The notes: generated from the sequence alone by a model not told the origin. DNA of 64,000 bases from Flagellimonas amphidinii (GCF_013090115.1 NZ_JABFNN010000021.1:124001-188000), one strand, 5' to 3'; positions 17,690 through 27,798 are shown, counted from the stretch's first letter. Translations and numbers: made by a program.

Positions 17690-20239
17690 TTACTTCAAAA
17701 ATTCAATCTCGTAAATACCGGAATATTTTTGGGGTACGTGCTCCATAACGACCCTGATTTTATTGGTATTTATTCTTTTGAACGTAACGATATTCATAGC
17801 ATTTCCCAAAAGGGTTTCGGGCTTGGTGTTTTGTTTCTTTGCATTTTTCCATGACGAACCGTTCCAATACTGTACGGTCAATTTTTTGGGTGGAACAATA
17901 TTGTAATTATCCGTTTCCAAATACCTGCTTTCCTTTTCATCATAGAAATAAATGTAGGCCTTGCTTATTTCCCGCTGCTTCGGAAAATCGAACCGTACCC
18001 AGTCCAATCTGTTCGGGGACTTATACGCCGACCAACGTTCTCCCATATCGATTTTACCATCGATTATGTTATTCACATTATCATGTTCCGACGTGTAGGA
18101 AGCACTAACCATAGCTCCTTCAAAACCTGTTCCATCAATGGGTTTGCTCGGTATATGTATCGGAAAATTAGGTTTTCCCCAAGTTTCGATCTCACTGATT
18201 CCCACTTCATTTTCATCCTTTTCAGTCAGTAAAAGGCGTATTTTAGAGGTGCTGACTTCAGGGAAGCGAATTGTATTCCCCCTTCTGGCCATAGGCTTGG
18301 CATATTGCCGTTCTTGACCCCTAATTTCCTTCCAAGCATGCCCATCCCAATATTGCAAAAGATAGCTTTCGGGTGCCTTTAATCCCTTCTCATCTTCAGC
18401 AAAGTATACGACCACTTTTTCAATAGGGCGTTCCGTACCAAAATCGATTCCCGCCCAATCCTGTTTATTTTCGGAATATGCCGTGCTCCACTGGTTCGGA
18501 TATCGGTCAAAATACCAAAACTGCCCATCGTTCATTTTGGCCACGGGGTTCCCCACACCCGGAAAGGAAGCTATAGCCCGCGGATAGTACGATTTTGAGT
18601 TGTTCACGGCATAGTTCACCTTCCTTGGGGATTCCTTCGTTATTTCCGTTTTGGGAATATGTGCTTTCAATTCGGTCACCGTTTCCGAAGCAGCGATAAT
18701 TTTTCCATCCAAGAGCAATTTAAACCCTTTTCCCTGACCATATTTCTTGCCCGTTTTGTCCCAAACCACGGAAATGTTATGTCCGTGATACGGCACATCC
18801 TCCAAAATAAAATAGTCCCATTCCTTGGGCGTCAACGGTCGGATTACAATGGAATCGTTGGCTTGGGGTTTGATGCCTATAAGGTCGGCGATTACCAAAT
18901 CTACATAGGAAGAATGATAGTAATGTTCGCTATGGCCCTTCATATCATGCCCTTCCCAAGAGCCCGTAAAGGGATGCAAATCCTCTGCTATGTAAGGTTT
19001 CCCATTCTTCTGATGGGTATGCGCGAATACCTTCATCATCTTATAGAAATCCTTTTTGGAAATGGACTCCACATTTTTATAATTGTTCAATGCGTTCGAC
19101 ATGGCCTTAATGGTCTGTGTGGTAGCAAAAGGCCACGAATTACCACTCCACACACAACATTTGTCCGAGATTTTGAACAATGGATCATGCCGTTCTACCG
19201 TAGTGGGGCCATATTCGGCATAAAAATAATTTGGATCCATTAAGAATTGCCAGGCTTGCCCGAACTCCTTTTTATCGTCAATCATGTTAAAATACCAAGG
19301 CACATAGGCCATCAACTCCCTACCGTGTTCGTTTCCGGCAAAAGGGCCATCCTCATATGTGAGTGTATTGGCCTTGATGGTATCGTTTTTATCCGCTGTA
19401 AGCTCATTATTTTGAAATCGGTGAAAGAAAAATTTCCGTTTTGGATCCCAGCATTTGGCCTGTAGGTTGGTCTTAATGGTCGCGGCCTTTTCCTTAAACT
19501 CCCGAACCGTTTCATCATCATGGATTATCTCGGCGATATGGGTAATGGCATTGGCCGCCGCCCACATATAAGCGTTAAAGGTAGGGCGGTATCCCGGTGC
19601 CCCGTTGAACCATTGGGGTGTTTGCCGACTGTTGATGTTGGTCTCCATTCCATCGTGCATACCATCCCAAGCGAACATGCCTTCCTCTTCGACCCAGAAC
19701 TTCTTTTCCCAAGTGTAATAATCGGTTTTTAGGTCGTTCAGCAGATTGGTCGTAAAAGTGAAATCGCCATTTACCTTATAGCCTTCCCATACCGCATCGG
19801 TAATCCAATTGGTATAGTTTTGTGTTTGGGCTCCGGGGGTTTTAAACCAAAATCGGGCATAGTCCTTAAAGAATTGTTGGTTTCTAAGCCATCGCCAATC
19901 GTACAATTGGTGTCCGGCCGGACAACTAATGGTGCCAAATGCCCCCGACCACCAAGGCCGGTTGATAAATTCGGTGGTGGCATAGCCACTTTCAGGCGAC
20001 CCGTACACCAAATGCATGGTAACGACCTCCCACCGGTAATAGTAGATTTTATCGATTTCCGTATCGGGTGTTTCCAGAAAGGGGATATTCTCCTTATACC
20101 ATTCCCAATCCTGATTGCCCCAAAACGAAAATTTGTCCAACATTTTTTGCTTATCCAAAATGCTTTTTTGCGCAGTGATTTCATAAAGTGACCCCCATGC
20201 CATCAACATGAATAGAACTCCTATTTTAGTCGCCTTCAT
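17690..20239 (-). CDS. MGH1-like (alpha/alpha)6 glycoside hydrolase with two discoidin-like domains
   Basis: A secreted 849-residue enzyme with a signal peptide ending near EITAQ. The N-terminal 500 residues resemble the (alpha/alpha)6-barrel hydrolases of the GH63/MGH1-like group (aromatic-rich WWSGAFGTISCPAGHQL, EEEGMFAWDGMHDGME, then PTFNAYMWAAANA and KCCVWSGNSWPFATTQT). The acidic residues in FAWDGMHDGME are candidates for catalysis. Two F5/8-type C (discoidin-like) modules follow, at about 555-690 and 700-849, probably for sugar binding. The CAZy family and substrate cannot be fixed by eye. It is the last gene of the second minus-strand operon, 23 bases after GH97, which suggests an accessory exo-enzyme for the same glycan. 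Confidence 0.75.
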   Translation of the reverse strand: MKATKIGVLFMLMAWGSLYEITAQKSILDKQKMLDKFSFWGNQDWEWYKENIPFLETPDTEIDKIYYYRWEVVTMHLVYGSPESGYATTEFINRPWWSGAFGTISCPAGHQLYDWRWLRNQQFFKDYARFWFKTPGAQTQNYTNWITDAVWEGYKVNGDFTFTTNLLNDLKTDYYTWEKKFWVEEEGMFAWDGMHDGMETNINSRQTPQWFNGAPGYRPTFNAYMWAAANAITHIAEIIHDDETVREFKEKAATIKTNLQAKCWDPKRKFFFHRFQNNELTADKNDTIKANTLTYEDGPFAGNEHGRELMAYVPWYFNMIDDKKEFGQAWQFLMDPNYFYAEYGPTTVERHDPLFKISDKCCVWSGNSWPFATTQTIKAMSNALNNYKNVESISKKDFYKMMKVFAHTHQKNGKPYIAEDLHPFTGSWEGHDMKGHSEHYYHSSYVDLVIADLIGIKPQANDSIVIRPLTPKEWDYFILEDVPYHGHNISVVWDKTGKKYGQGKGFKLLLDGKIIAASETVTELKAHIPKTEITKESPRKVNYAVNNSKSYYPRAIASFPGVGNPVAKMNDGQFWYFDRYPNQWSTAYSENKQDWAGIDFGTERPIEKVVVYFAEDEKGLKAPESYLLQYWDGHAWKEIRGQERQYAKPMARRGNTIRFPEVSTSKIRLLLTEKDENEVGISEIETWGKPNFPIHIPSKPIDGTGFEGAMVSASYTSEHDNVNNIIDGKIDMGERWSAYKSPNRLDWVRFDFPKQREISKAYIYFYDEKESRYLETDNYNIVPPKKLTVQYWNGSSWKNAKKQNTKPETLLGNAMNIVTFKRINTNKIRVVMEHVPQKYSGIYEIEFLK

Positions 20240-20262
20240 TGATTTGCTATATTGTTATGAAT

Positions 20263-22227
20263 TTATTTTGATTTGATTACCGCCCCTCCTTCTGAAAGGA
20301 GCTTTATTTTGATTTTCCCTTTTTTATTGACCATGACTTCTTTAAAACCAGCCGTTCTATCTGCCTTGTCATAAATTAAGGAAGCTTTCTTCCCTTTTAG
20401 CATCGGTAGATCCAATTCTAATCGTTTATCGATTTTCTCGCCGTTTACTAAAGCGACGTACCATGACTTACCACTGCGTCTTGCAACAGCGCAATGAGTC
20501 CCCGGTTCACCATCAATATATACCGTTTCATCCCAAACCGTTGGAACCTTTCGTATAAAATCAAGAACGTAATCAGGCTGTTCTTGTAAGTTATTAGGTG
20601 TAATGCCAAAGTGTTGGACGGGAGATAGAAACAACACCGAGGTGGCTACTTCAAAAGCATCAGTGGTCCTACGGTAGCTACCAGTGTTCTGATCCCTGCT
20701 CAATCTCCTATTAAAAAAGACAGGGGCAAAATCCATGGCACCGACAGCATTTCTCGTGAAGGGGAAAATGGTCGAATTTTGGGCATAACGATCCGAATAA
20801 TCTTGATGAAAATAGAGCATTTCGGAAGCCTTGACAGCTTCCGAGGTTACGTAATTTGGGTACATAATCTCCCAACCACGGGGCAAGGTGCAACCATGAA
20901 AGGTAATGGTCAATCCATAGCGATTTGCATCAGTTAAAATGTCCTCGTACAATTTCATGGTCATCTGCTTATCTCCACCAAAGAAATCCACTTTAAGCCC
21001 TTTTACCCCTATTTTCTGTAACCATGCCATCTCTTTTTGGCGAGCAGGTGCCGTATTCATCCTGTCCTGCGGCGTCTGGGGAGCATCGTTCCAATAGCCG
21101 TTGGAATTGTACCAAAGTAAGACATCCACACCTTTGGAGTTCGCATATTTGACCAATTCCTCCATTCTTTCCCTGCCGATATTTTTATCCCACCAATTAT
21201 CGATTAATACATACTCAAAACCTAATGAATTCGCTAGGTCTATGTATTTTACCTGATTATCATAATTGATACTAGCATCCTGCCAAACGATCCAGCTCCA
21301 AGTGGCACGCCCCATTTTATAATCCCTACTCGGTTCGTATAAGGGGTCTACCAAATCATAAGTCACGGTCGATTCGACAATGTTTTTTAAGGTTTTCCCT
21401 AAGGTGAGTGTTCGCCAAGGTGTTTGAGCCGGCATGGCCTGTGCCACATAGGTAGCTCCCATTCCATTATTTTCGCCTTCCTGGGGAAACTCAAGCGGAT
21501 ATACGCCCTCTTTGGTTCCTTCACCCAAACGAGACCCCGCATAGCGGCTATCGACTCCAGTTTCTGAAATCAGCACCCAGCCCTCATTACTTATTTTAAA
21601 CAATGCAGGAAAGGTATAGCCTACGCCGTATATAGAGGGTGTGCCTATCGGCTCATTTAGGGTATAATCCTCTTCATAGGAGGGTTTTGTCTGCTCCCAT
21701 CCGGACATCGGCGGTGCTTGTGGAGTGATATATGTGGTCGCATCATCGGGCAAATTGAATGCCGTAGCTTCTTTAAAAATCTTCACTTTGGTATATCGTT
21801 CTTTTGTCGTCAATCGATACGAAAAAGCCACATCGCGATCACTAGCTCTAAAGATAACATGCAAAGTGTCCTGATTTTGATTGGTGAGCTTCACGATCAA
21901 TTCATTGGCTTCGTAGATGATATCTCTGGTCTTTCCTTTTTTTAAGACATAGGATTTATGAACGGCTTGTGTTTGGTGGGATACATAGACCAAGTCTTTA
22001 GTGAAATTTCCTATTGAAGTTTCCAACCCTAATGGTGATTCTTCAACCATAACCTCATGAGCGAATTCAATCTGATAAATTGGCTTACCCTCCTTTAGGT
22101 AGAGCTGAACCTCAATTTGATTATCGGGCCCCTTTAAGTGCAAGGGCATTTGTTGTGAAAATGCGCCTTGCTGCGCCAATAAAAGAAACAATACAAAGAG
22201 GGTACGTTTATTCATATTTATATTCAT
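20263..22227 (-). CDS. GH97 glycoside hydrolase (retaining-type signature)
   Basis: A secreted 654-residue GH97 enzyme with a signal peptide ending near GAFSQQ. The family contains inverting alpha-glucosidases (SusB) and retaining alpha-galactosidases, and beta-L-arabinopyranosidase activity has also been reported. Here the segment GVKGLKVDFFGGDKQ places D414 at the nucleophile position of the retaining clade (D415 in BtGH97b). The calcium/acid-base region MYPNYVTSEAVKASE carries E463. The N-terminal beta-sandwich and the central barrel (LIDNWWDKN) are complete. The retaining signature and the arabinose context favour an alpha-galactosidase or beta-L-arabinopyranosidase over a starch enzyme; that choice is inference. 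Start is ATG 22227, or an internal ATG 12 bases in. Confidence 0.9.
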   Translation of the reverse strand: MNINMNKRTLFVLFLLLAQQGAFSQQMPLHLKGPDNQIEVQLYLKEGKPIYQIEFAHEVMVEESPLGLETSIGNFTKDLVYVSHQTQAVHKSYVLKKGKTRDIIYEANELIVKLTNQNQDTLHVIFRASDRDVAFSYRLTTKERYTKVKIFKEATAFNLPDDATTYITPQAPPMSGWEQTKPSYEEDYTLNEPIGTPSIYGVGYTFPALFKISNEGWVLISETGVDSRYAGSRLGEGTKEGVYPLEFPQEGENNGMGATYVAQAMPAQTPWRTLTLGKTLKNIVESTVTYDLVDPLYEPSRDYKMGRATWSWIVWQDASINYDNQVKYIDLANSLGFEYVLIDNWWDKNIGRERMEELVKYANSKGVDVLLWYNSNGYWNDAPQTPQDRMNTAPARQKEMAWLQKIGVKGLKVDFFGGDKQMTMKLYEDILTDANRYGLTITFHGCTLPRGWEIMYPNYVTSEAVKASEMLYFHQDYSDRYAQNSTIFPFTRNAVGAMDFAPVFFNRRLSRDQNTGSYRRTTDAFEVATSVLFLSPVQHFGITPNNLQEQPDYVLDFIRKVPTVWDETVYIDGEPGTHCAVARRSGKSWYVALVNGEKIDKRLELDLPMLKGKKASLIYDKADRTAGFKEVMVNKKGKIKIKLLSEGGAVIKSK

Positions 22228-22262
22228 TTTTTACAATCCGTAAATCGGAAATGTCCTTGACA

Positions 22263-22379
22263 TTACACTCTTTTTTCAATTATGGGCCGAACAACTTCCT
22301 GTTGTGCATACATCCTATGGGAAGGCTGTATCATAAAAAGAAAGAGGCCGATACACGATAAAAAGGTTGGTTTTTTCAT
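22263..22379 (-). pseudogene. Orphan signal-peptide ORF, probable remnant of a deleted secreted enzyme
   Basis: A 38-codon frame encodes a textbook secretion signal: MKKP, then a hydrophobic core (SCIGLFLFMI), then a cleavage site near MYAQQ. Fourteen residues (QQEVV to EKRV) follow before TAA. It lies between the exported enolase-superfamily gene and GH97 in the same direction, exactly where another secreted enzyme would be expected in the operon. I interpret it as the 5' stub of a gene whose body was deleted. A genuine short secreted peptide is the alternative. Confidence 0.55.
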
Positions 22380-22394
22380 GGATTGTTATTCATA

Positions 22395-23618
22395 CTATGA
22401 TTTCAATAATTTCATACCGAAGCCCGGAGCATCGGACACCTGAATAAAACCTTCTTTGATAGGATAGTTGCCAAAATCGATATCCTCTGATAGACAGGTT
22501 ACCCCTTCAATTGTTTCAATACTGCCCAAGCCCGTGGCCATGTGGGCCGTATAATTTGTTTTAACCCCTTGGCCCCAAGTATGTGGACTGGCAGTAGCAC
22601 CTACTTTGGCCAATCGGGGCATAATCTTCATCCAATTGGTAAACCCAATGGCATGTATATCATTCAAATACGTATTTATCATACCCGATTCTATCTGTTC
22701 CAAGACCACATCTGGCTTGTTCGGGTCGACCCAAATCCATTCCCCATCGGCATAACGTGTATTTTCAAAGCCGTTATCGTCCATCCAATTCCTCAATCGT
22801 TTGACATCCATTTTGTTTTCTTCTGGAAAAGGCTCTTCGAACCAGTACAGCGGTATATCACCAATACCTTCTAAAAATGCAATGGTATCATCATAATCGT
22901 AAGCATTGTTGGCATCCACGAGAATATCCACTCCTTTGTCCTTGTACTCCTCATAAATCATTTTGGTCACCTTGATATCCATATCCATTCCCTCTTTCTT
23001 GGAAGGATACCATTTATGTCCACGGCCTATTTTTAATTTAAATTGACGATAGCCATAGTCATAGTCCCAAGCACAATTTTCCATTAGAACATCCAATCCA
23101 CCTTGATGACCAAATTTTTCGGCAGGCAGTTCATCCATATAGATCATTCCACTATACACCTTATGCTCTTTACCGCCTTTGCCGCCCAAAATTTCATGTA
23201 TAGGTTTATTCAAGACCATGCCCATAAGGTCGAACAAAGGCACATCGAAATAGTGTACATTAAGTCCGTCAGCTATTCCTGATTCCGGCGAAATAAGTTC
23301 CGATAGCTTTTTGCCATTAAGGATATCGAGCTCCTTTTTTACGTCCCAATTGGTGATTCCCCAGCCCATCGCCCCTTGGTCCGTATATATTTTGAGAATC
23401 GGCCTTCGCTGCTTTTGCCCATGCACATCGGAAACTCCATTTTTCCCCACCAATCTAGGCCATTCGTAATGTACCTCAGCCAACTCAACTTTGTCAATGG
23501 TATGCAATGACAGTTCATCTTTCGAAGACTTACATGAAGTGGTAAATAAAGGAACTCCACTAAACAAAAGTCCAGTAGAACCCAAGGTGGTGTTTTGAAT
23601 GAATTTTCTTCGTTTCAT
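22395..23618 (-). CDS. Exported enolase-superfamily (mandelate racemase/muconate-lactonizing type) protein
   Basis: A 407-residue member of the enolase superfamily, which abstracts a proton alpha to a carboxylate; many members dehydrate sugar acids. Visible are the KxK motif (K194, K196), metal ligands D235 in VDANNAY and E261 in WFEEP, a likely third ligand around A290-DGE, and H346 in SPHTWGQG. Unusually, the N-terminus (MKRRKFIQNTTLGSTG, then FTTSC) looks like a Tat-type signal with a lipobox, so the folded protein is probably exported. It lies between the GH127/146-type gene and the signal-peptide remnant. Candidate substrates are aldonic or uronic acids from the target glycan; none can be assigned. 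Confidence 0.8.
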   Translation of the reverse strand: MKRRKFIQNTTLGSTGLLFSGVPLFTTSCKSSKDELSLHTIDKVELAEVHYEWPRLVGKNGVSDVHGQKQRRPILKIYTDQGAMGWGITNWDVKKELDILNGKKLSELISPESGIADGLNVHYFDVPLFDLMGMVLNKPIHEILGGKGGKEHKVYSGMIYMDELPAEKFGHQGGLDVLMENCAWDYDYGYRQFKLKIGRGHKWYPSKKEGMDMDIKVTKMIYEEYKDKGVDILVDANNAYDYDDTIAFLEGIGDIPLYWFEEPFPEENKMDVKRLRNWMDDNGFENTRYADGEWIWVDPNKPDVVLEQIESGMINTYLNDIHAIGFTNWMKIMPRLAKVGATASPHTWGQGVKTNYTAHMATGLGSIETIEGVTCLSEDIDFGNYPIKEGFIQVSDAPGFGMKLLKS

Positions 23619-23654
23619 GGAAATTATTTTTAACGTACCTGTTAATTTTATTAA

Positions 23655-25661
23655 TCAATCCTCGACCACCGGAAACTGTGAAATACGTAGGGTGGTACAA
23701 CCATAGGGAATCAATTCGATTTCTTCCAATTCGGTCTCCAACATTCTCGGCGGCCAAGTCGCTACGGGAATTTTACCCGTACTGCCATTGTATTCCTTCC
23801 AATAGGGTACTTGTTTCGCTTTCGTAAAAATCGATATGGGCGCATTTTCCAGATTCCAGGGCATGGCAGCGACGGCATCCTTTTCGACCACGTTAAAATC
23901 GTTGTCGTTCAAGGTTTTATTCAGGAATCCATAATTCCAAGGGGATTTCGGCACTACTTCGTAATAGGTGTTCTCCCATCGTTCCCGTGTTTTTTCCTGC
24001 CATTCCTCCTTGATTTTCAAGGCATAGAGCAAAGGGCCGCGTTCTACCGCTACCGACTTTTCGAACCATCTGGAGGTCTTTATTTTCATGGGCAGTTGCA
24101 GACTGACCTCATCGCCCTTCTTCCACTTACGGTTTATTTTCAAAATCCCTTTATCCGCCATGACATCCAACGCATTACCGTTGACCATTACTTTTGGGCT
24201 ATCGCACCACTGGGGTACCCGAAGTTCAAAGGTAAAATCCACCGATTTTTCAGGGTTTACGGCAAATCGGATTTTGTCCTCAAAAGGATAATCGGTGGTT
24301 TCGTTTACCTTCACATCCACCCCATTTGCCACTTTGATAGTAGCTTCGGATGGACCGTAGACCAATGCCGCGATACCATTATCGGCCGTGGCATAAAACA
24401 GGTTCTGTACATATTTTGGCCAGCCTTGGTGCATGTTCGACACACAACAGGGGTAGCCCGTCAAAACCCCATAGACGTTGGCACTACCGTGATACTCGCA
24501 ATCGAAATTCCGATGTTCATGAGTGACCTTTATCTGGTTGGCCTGTTGAAAATATTGCTTTCTTGTAAAATCATCGTTATGCTGGGTGGGCAGGACGTTG
24601 AAAGCGACCTTCTCCAAATAATCGCCGTAATATACATTTCCCGTAATCGGCAGCATACTTTCCAAGGAGTACATCAGCTCAACCGCCGAACACAATTCGG
24701 AACCTTGGGTGGGGTCGTTGCCGTGCAACAACTCATCGCCCCCGTACATACCATTGGCAAAACCATGGCCCTGTTTTAAGGTCTCCAATCCCTGATAAGG
24801 TGCTTTCAGAAAGAGCGAATCTTTACTTTGTTGGTAATAAATGGCCGGTTCCTTAAGGCCTTGGGCCACATTTACGCAGTGCAACTGCGCGTAGGGGTTT
24901 GCCTGCATCAACTCATTGCCCGAAAAAACATTCGTCCAGTCGAAAGTCTGTTCATGCAATAACTCACCCAATTCCAAAAGGTAGGGCTCCTTGGTGATGT
25001 TGTAGAGCCAATACACGATTTGAAGGTTATCGCCTCCGCGACGGCCTGCCCAATAGGTTACCTTATCGAGCCGCATTTCAGGGAGTTTTTTTAGCTGATA
25101 CCTAAAATACCTGTCCATAAGCCCCAAAACACGCTTGTCTTCCGTTGCCGTATAATACTGTTGCAAGACTTTGAGCATGACCATTTTGGGCCACCAATCC
25201 TCGCTCAGTTTTTGTTGGGTGCCTTTGATGATTGGTGTTCCTTCTTTGTATGGATAAGGCCCGAAATAGCCGTTGTCCCGTTGGTTTTCAATGCTCCAAT
25301 CCACCCATTTTTTTACCTTGGCCTTTAATTTTTCATCATCCAATAAATAAGCCAAGGGTGTTAATCCATCCAACCAATAAGGCCCACGTTCCCAACTATC
25401 GCCGGTACCTCCCAGCCATCCGTTATTGGCCCCGGCGACCACGGCATAGACCGAATCGAGATTCCCCGTAAGACCTTTAGCTTGTATTTTGAGCATCTCG
25501 TACAACCATCCCCTGGCCTTGATAGACCCCAAAGGCAACTGGGCATAGGGTTGTGCAATCAAGGGTTCCTGATTGGTAATGTAATGGTCATTTCTTTTTG
25601 ATTGGGAATAACCCCATGACCATGAAACGCAAACGATGAGCAATGCTATTTTAAATTTCAT
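23655..25661 (-). CDS. GH127/GH146-type beta-L-arabinofuranosidase (DUF1680)
   Basis: A secreted 668-residue protein of the DUF1680 superfamily with a signal peptide ending near GYSQS. Like the other two copies in this window it carries the Zn/catalytic set: E322 and C324 in GSELCSAVE, and C405/C406 in GYPCCVSN. Long spacing and divergence from the gene at 12818-14791 suggest a different subfamily, possibly GH146 or a related family. It likely removes a beta-L-arabinofuranosyl residue or a similar furanoside. It is separated from GH43 by 5 bases and is in the same operon as GH97. The family call is secure; the exact CAZy number is not. Confidence 0.85.
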   Translation of the reverse strand: MKFKIALLIVCVSWSWGYSQSKRNDHYITNQEPLIAQPYAQLPLGSIKARGWLYEMLKIQAKGLTGNLDSVYAVVAGANNGWLGGTGDSWERGPYWLDGLTPLAYLLDDEKLKAKVKKWVDWSIENQRDNGYFGPYPYKEGTPIIKGTQQKLSEDWWPKMVMLKVLQQYYTATEDKRVLGLMDRYFRYQLKKLPEMRLDKVTYWAGRRGGDNLQIVYWLYNITKEPYLLELGELLHEQTFDWTNVFSGNELMQANPYAQLHCVNVAQGLKEPAIYYQQSKDSLFLKAPYQGLETLKQGHGFANGMYGGDELLHGNDPTQGSELCSAVELMYSLESMLPITGNVYYGDYLEKVAFNVLPTQHNDDFTRKQYFQQANQIKVTHEHRNFDCEYHGSANVYGVLTGYPCCVSNMHQGWPKYVQNLFYATADNGIAALVYGPSEATIKVANGVDVKVNETTDYPFEDKIRFAVNPEKSVDFTFELRVPQWCDSPKVMVNGNALDVMADKGILKINRKWKKGDEVSLQLPMKIKTSRWFEKSVAVERGPLLYALKIKEEWQEKTRERWENTYYEVVPKSPWNYGFLNKTLNDNDFNVVEKDAVAAMPWNLENAPISIFTKAKQVPYWKEYNGSTGKIPVATWPPRMLETELEEIELIPYGCTTLRISQFPVVED

Positions 25662-25666
25662 ATGTT

Positions 25667-27793
25667 TTATTTTGGATCGGTTTCCTGCAACAACCGATGG
25701 ATTTCCTGTTGCCCCAAGGCATAATCGTACATTCGTAATGAAGCCATATAACCGCTATAATTTTCCCTTGTATCGGAGGCCCCGATGCGCATTTTTGCCT
25801 TTTCCACCTGAGAGGCCAAGGTCATGTTCTGGGAATTGTCGAGCTTTCCATCCACATAGACTTTCAAATTGATTCCATCAAAAGTCAGCACGATATGGTG
25901 CCATGTATTTTGAGAGGGTACGTTGGTATACGGCATATCGTAATGCCCTTCCAAATGCCCCGTGGCCCCATAATGGCCGCTATTGTAAAACAGGGCGGTA
26001 AAGGAAGCGGCCAAATTGTTCTTAAAGCGATCACACCATGAAAACAGGCATTCGTCCTTGGAATCCACTTCAGGATTTTTCACCCAAGTAGCTACCGTAA
26101 AGGCTCCGTTCCATTCCAATTGTCGGGGAACCGGTCTGTTGAGTACCAAGGCCCCTTGTTCAAACATAAGGGCATTTATCCCCGATTCGTCTTTCCCCAA
26201 TGTTACCTTTCCTTCCTTTTCGAAAAATCCGCCCAAACTTCCCGTATTCAAAAACTGCCCTTCCTTGCTGCTTTTGGCATCTATGGCAACAAGCATGCTA
26301 TGTGTGCTGGCAGTACCCGGTTTTTTGGCCAAGGGTTTGTTTTTCAATGGTAGTGGAAGTGGAAATTGTTCCCCATACACCTTGATGTTCCAAACAGCGG
26401 CATAGACCCCGGTTTTTTCACAGCCGGTAATCGTTAACCGGATGTAACGGGCCTTGGCCTTGGCATCATCGATCATAGGACTACCGGGGGTCTTGTTCCG
26501 GGTTCGATCCACATAGGTTTTCCACGAAGTACCGTCTTTGGAATATTCGATTTTGTATTGATAGTAATGGGTTGGGAATTCAAATTCGGTGGCAATCCGC
26601 CTTACCTTTTTCACCGCTCCCAAATCAAGGGTCAACGATTGGGGAAACGTATTATCACCTGCTTTCCACAGTGTAGCGTTATTGTTATCAACGGCATAAG
26701 AAGGCTTGTATTCGTAATCGTATTGGGTGGATTTCAAATGATAGAAGGACGAAGCCGTTGCTTTTTTTCCGAACGCCAAATCGGTGGGGACTTTCGAGGG
26801 CAGATTAAAGTGAACGCCCTTGCTGGTCGGAACTACCTTGGCAATGGTGGAATCGTTTTCGAACACCATGTTATCCAAACATACTTGCCTTGAAAGTCCG
26901 CCTGCAGTAAACGGATAATCGTGCTTGTGGTATATGATGTAGTATTCACCCCCTTTTTGCAAGACCGAATGGTGGCCCGGGCCATGCGTCGTTTGCACTT
27001 TGTTGGTACTCAATATAGGGTTGTTCTCGCCTTCGGTAAACGGCCCATACGGACTATCGGCATAGGAATAGCGCACATTATAGGTTTCATCATGACAAGA
27101 AGCCCCCGAATACATCAAAATGTATTTATCCCCCTTTTTCATCATATACACCGCCTCAAAAGGTTCCGGCGTCTGTTCCAAAGGAATATTCTTGGAATTC
27201 AACATATCGGCCATGGTATCCCCATTCAGTTGTCCTACGGCGTATCCGCCATTGTAATGCACCCAAGTACCCCAATAGCCATAGATTTTGCCATCGGTAT
27301 CCCTAAAAAACTGCGCGTCAAGTGAAGGAAAGTCCTTTCTTGGGTATCCACTGGGGATTACGGCCGTATCATCCTCGAACAACTTGGTCCACGGCCCGAT
27401 CGGAGTATCGGAAACATAGCCATAAATATTACAACCGATCTCACAATTGCCAAAATAGAGGTAATACTTTCCGTCATCGCCTTTTACGATATCAGGTGCC
27501 CAAAAATTGGTAATGGGCTTGGCCGTAAAGGGCGGAATATCCATAATATAGTTGTACCAATGCGTTAAATCATCGCTGTACCAAACCGTGGGCGCGCCCG
27601 AACCCAACATCTCGTTATCGGTAGTGGCGTAGATATAATAAGTATCCCCGAACTTTGTAATGGTAGGGTCGGCAAAATAACCCGGTAAAATCGGATTGCC
27701 CGCATTGGGGGCATTCACGGCTATGTCTTGTTGGGCATACATGCCGACCACGAAGACGAACATAAAAAGTGGTACTATTTTATACCTATACAT
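25667..27793 (-). CDS. GH43 hydrolase with discoidin-like and LamG domains
   Basis: A secreted 708-residue enzyme. The five-bladed GH43 propeller (about 30-330) has the expected trio: base D42 in YFADPTI, the pKa-tuning D159 in SLDAQFF, and acid E213 in PFEAVY. GH43 members cleave alpha-L-arabinofuranosides, arabinans, xylosides or galactans. It is followed by an F5/8-type C module (about 345-480) and a LamG/concanavalin-like module (about 500-700, ending at GYMASLRMYDYALG), both probably glycan-binding. Start choice: ATG 27793 begins the signal peptide (MYRYKIVPLF) and has AAGGAT just upstream; a start 12 bases earlier would overlap the preceding gene. Arabinan is a reasonable substrate given its neighbours. 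Confidence 0.9.
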   Translation of the reverse strand: MYRYKIVPLFMFVFVVGMYAQQDIAVNAPNAGNPILPGYFADPTITKFGDTYYIYATTDNEMLGSGAPTVWYSDDLTHWYNYIMDIPPFTAKPITNFWAPDIVKGDDGKYYLYFGNCEIGCNIYGYVSDTPIGPWTKLFEDDTAVIPSGYPRKDFPSLDAQFFRDTDGKIYGYWGTWVHYNGGYAVGQLNGDTMADMLNSKNIPLEQTPEPFEAVYMMKKGDKYILMYSGASCHDETYNVRYSYADSPYGPFTEGENNPILSTNKVQTTHGPGHHSVLQKGGEYYIIYHKHDYPFTAGGLSRQVCLDNMVFENDSTIAKVVPTSKGVHFNLPSKVPTDLAFGKKATASSFYHLKSTQYDYEYKPSYAVDNNNATLWKAGDNTFPQSLTLDLGAVKKVRRIATEFEFPTHYYQYKIEYSKDGTSWKTYVDRTRNKTPGSPMIDDAKAKARYIRLTITGCEKTGVYAAVWNIKVYGEQFPLPLPLKNKPLAKKPGTASTHSMLVAIDAKSSKEGQFLNTGSLGGFFEKEGKVTLGKDESGINALMFEQGALVLNRPVPRQLEWNGAFTVATWVKNPEVDSKDECLFSWCDRFKNNLAASFTALFYNSGHYGATGHLEGHYDMPYTNVPSQNTWHHIVLTFDGINLKVYVDGKLDNSQNMTLASQVEKAKMRIGASDTRENYSGYMASLRMYDYALGQQEIHRLLQETDPK

Positions 27794-27798
27794 TATCC

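Noticed and set aside
18659-19243. A 194-codon plus-strand frame
   Set aside because: Antisense to the MGH1-like gene and without any family resemblance.
23811-24779. A 322-codon open frame on the plus strand
   Set aside because: It lies wholly antisense to the GH127/146-type gene, has no recognisable domain and follows from that gene's codon pattern.
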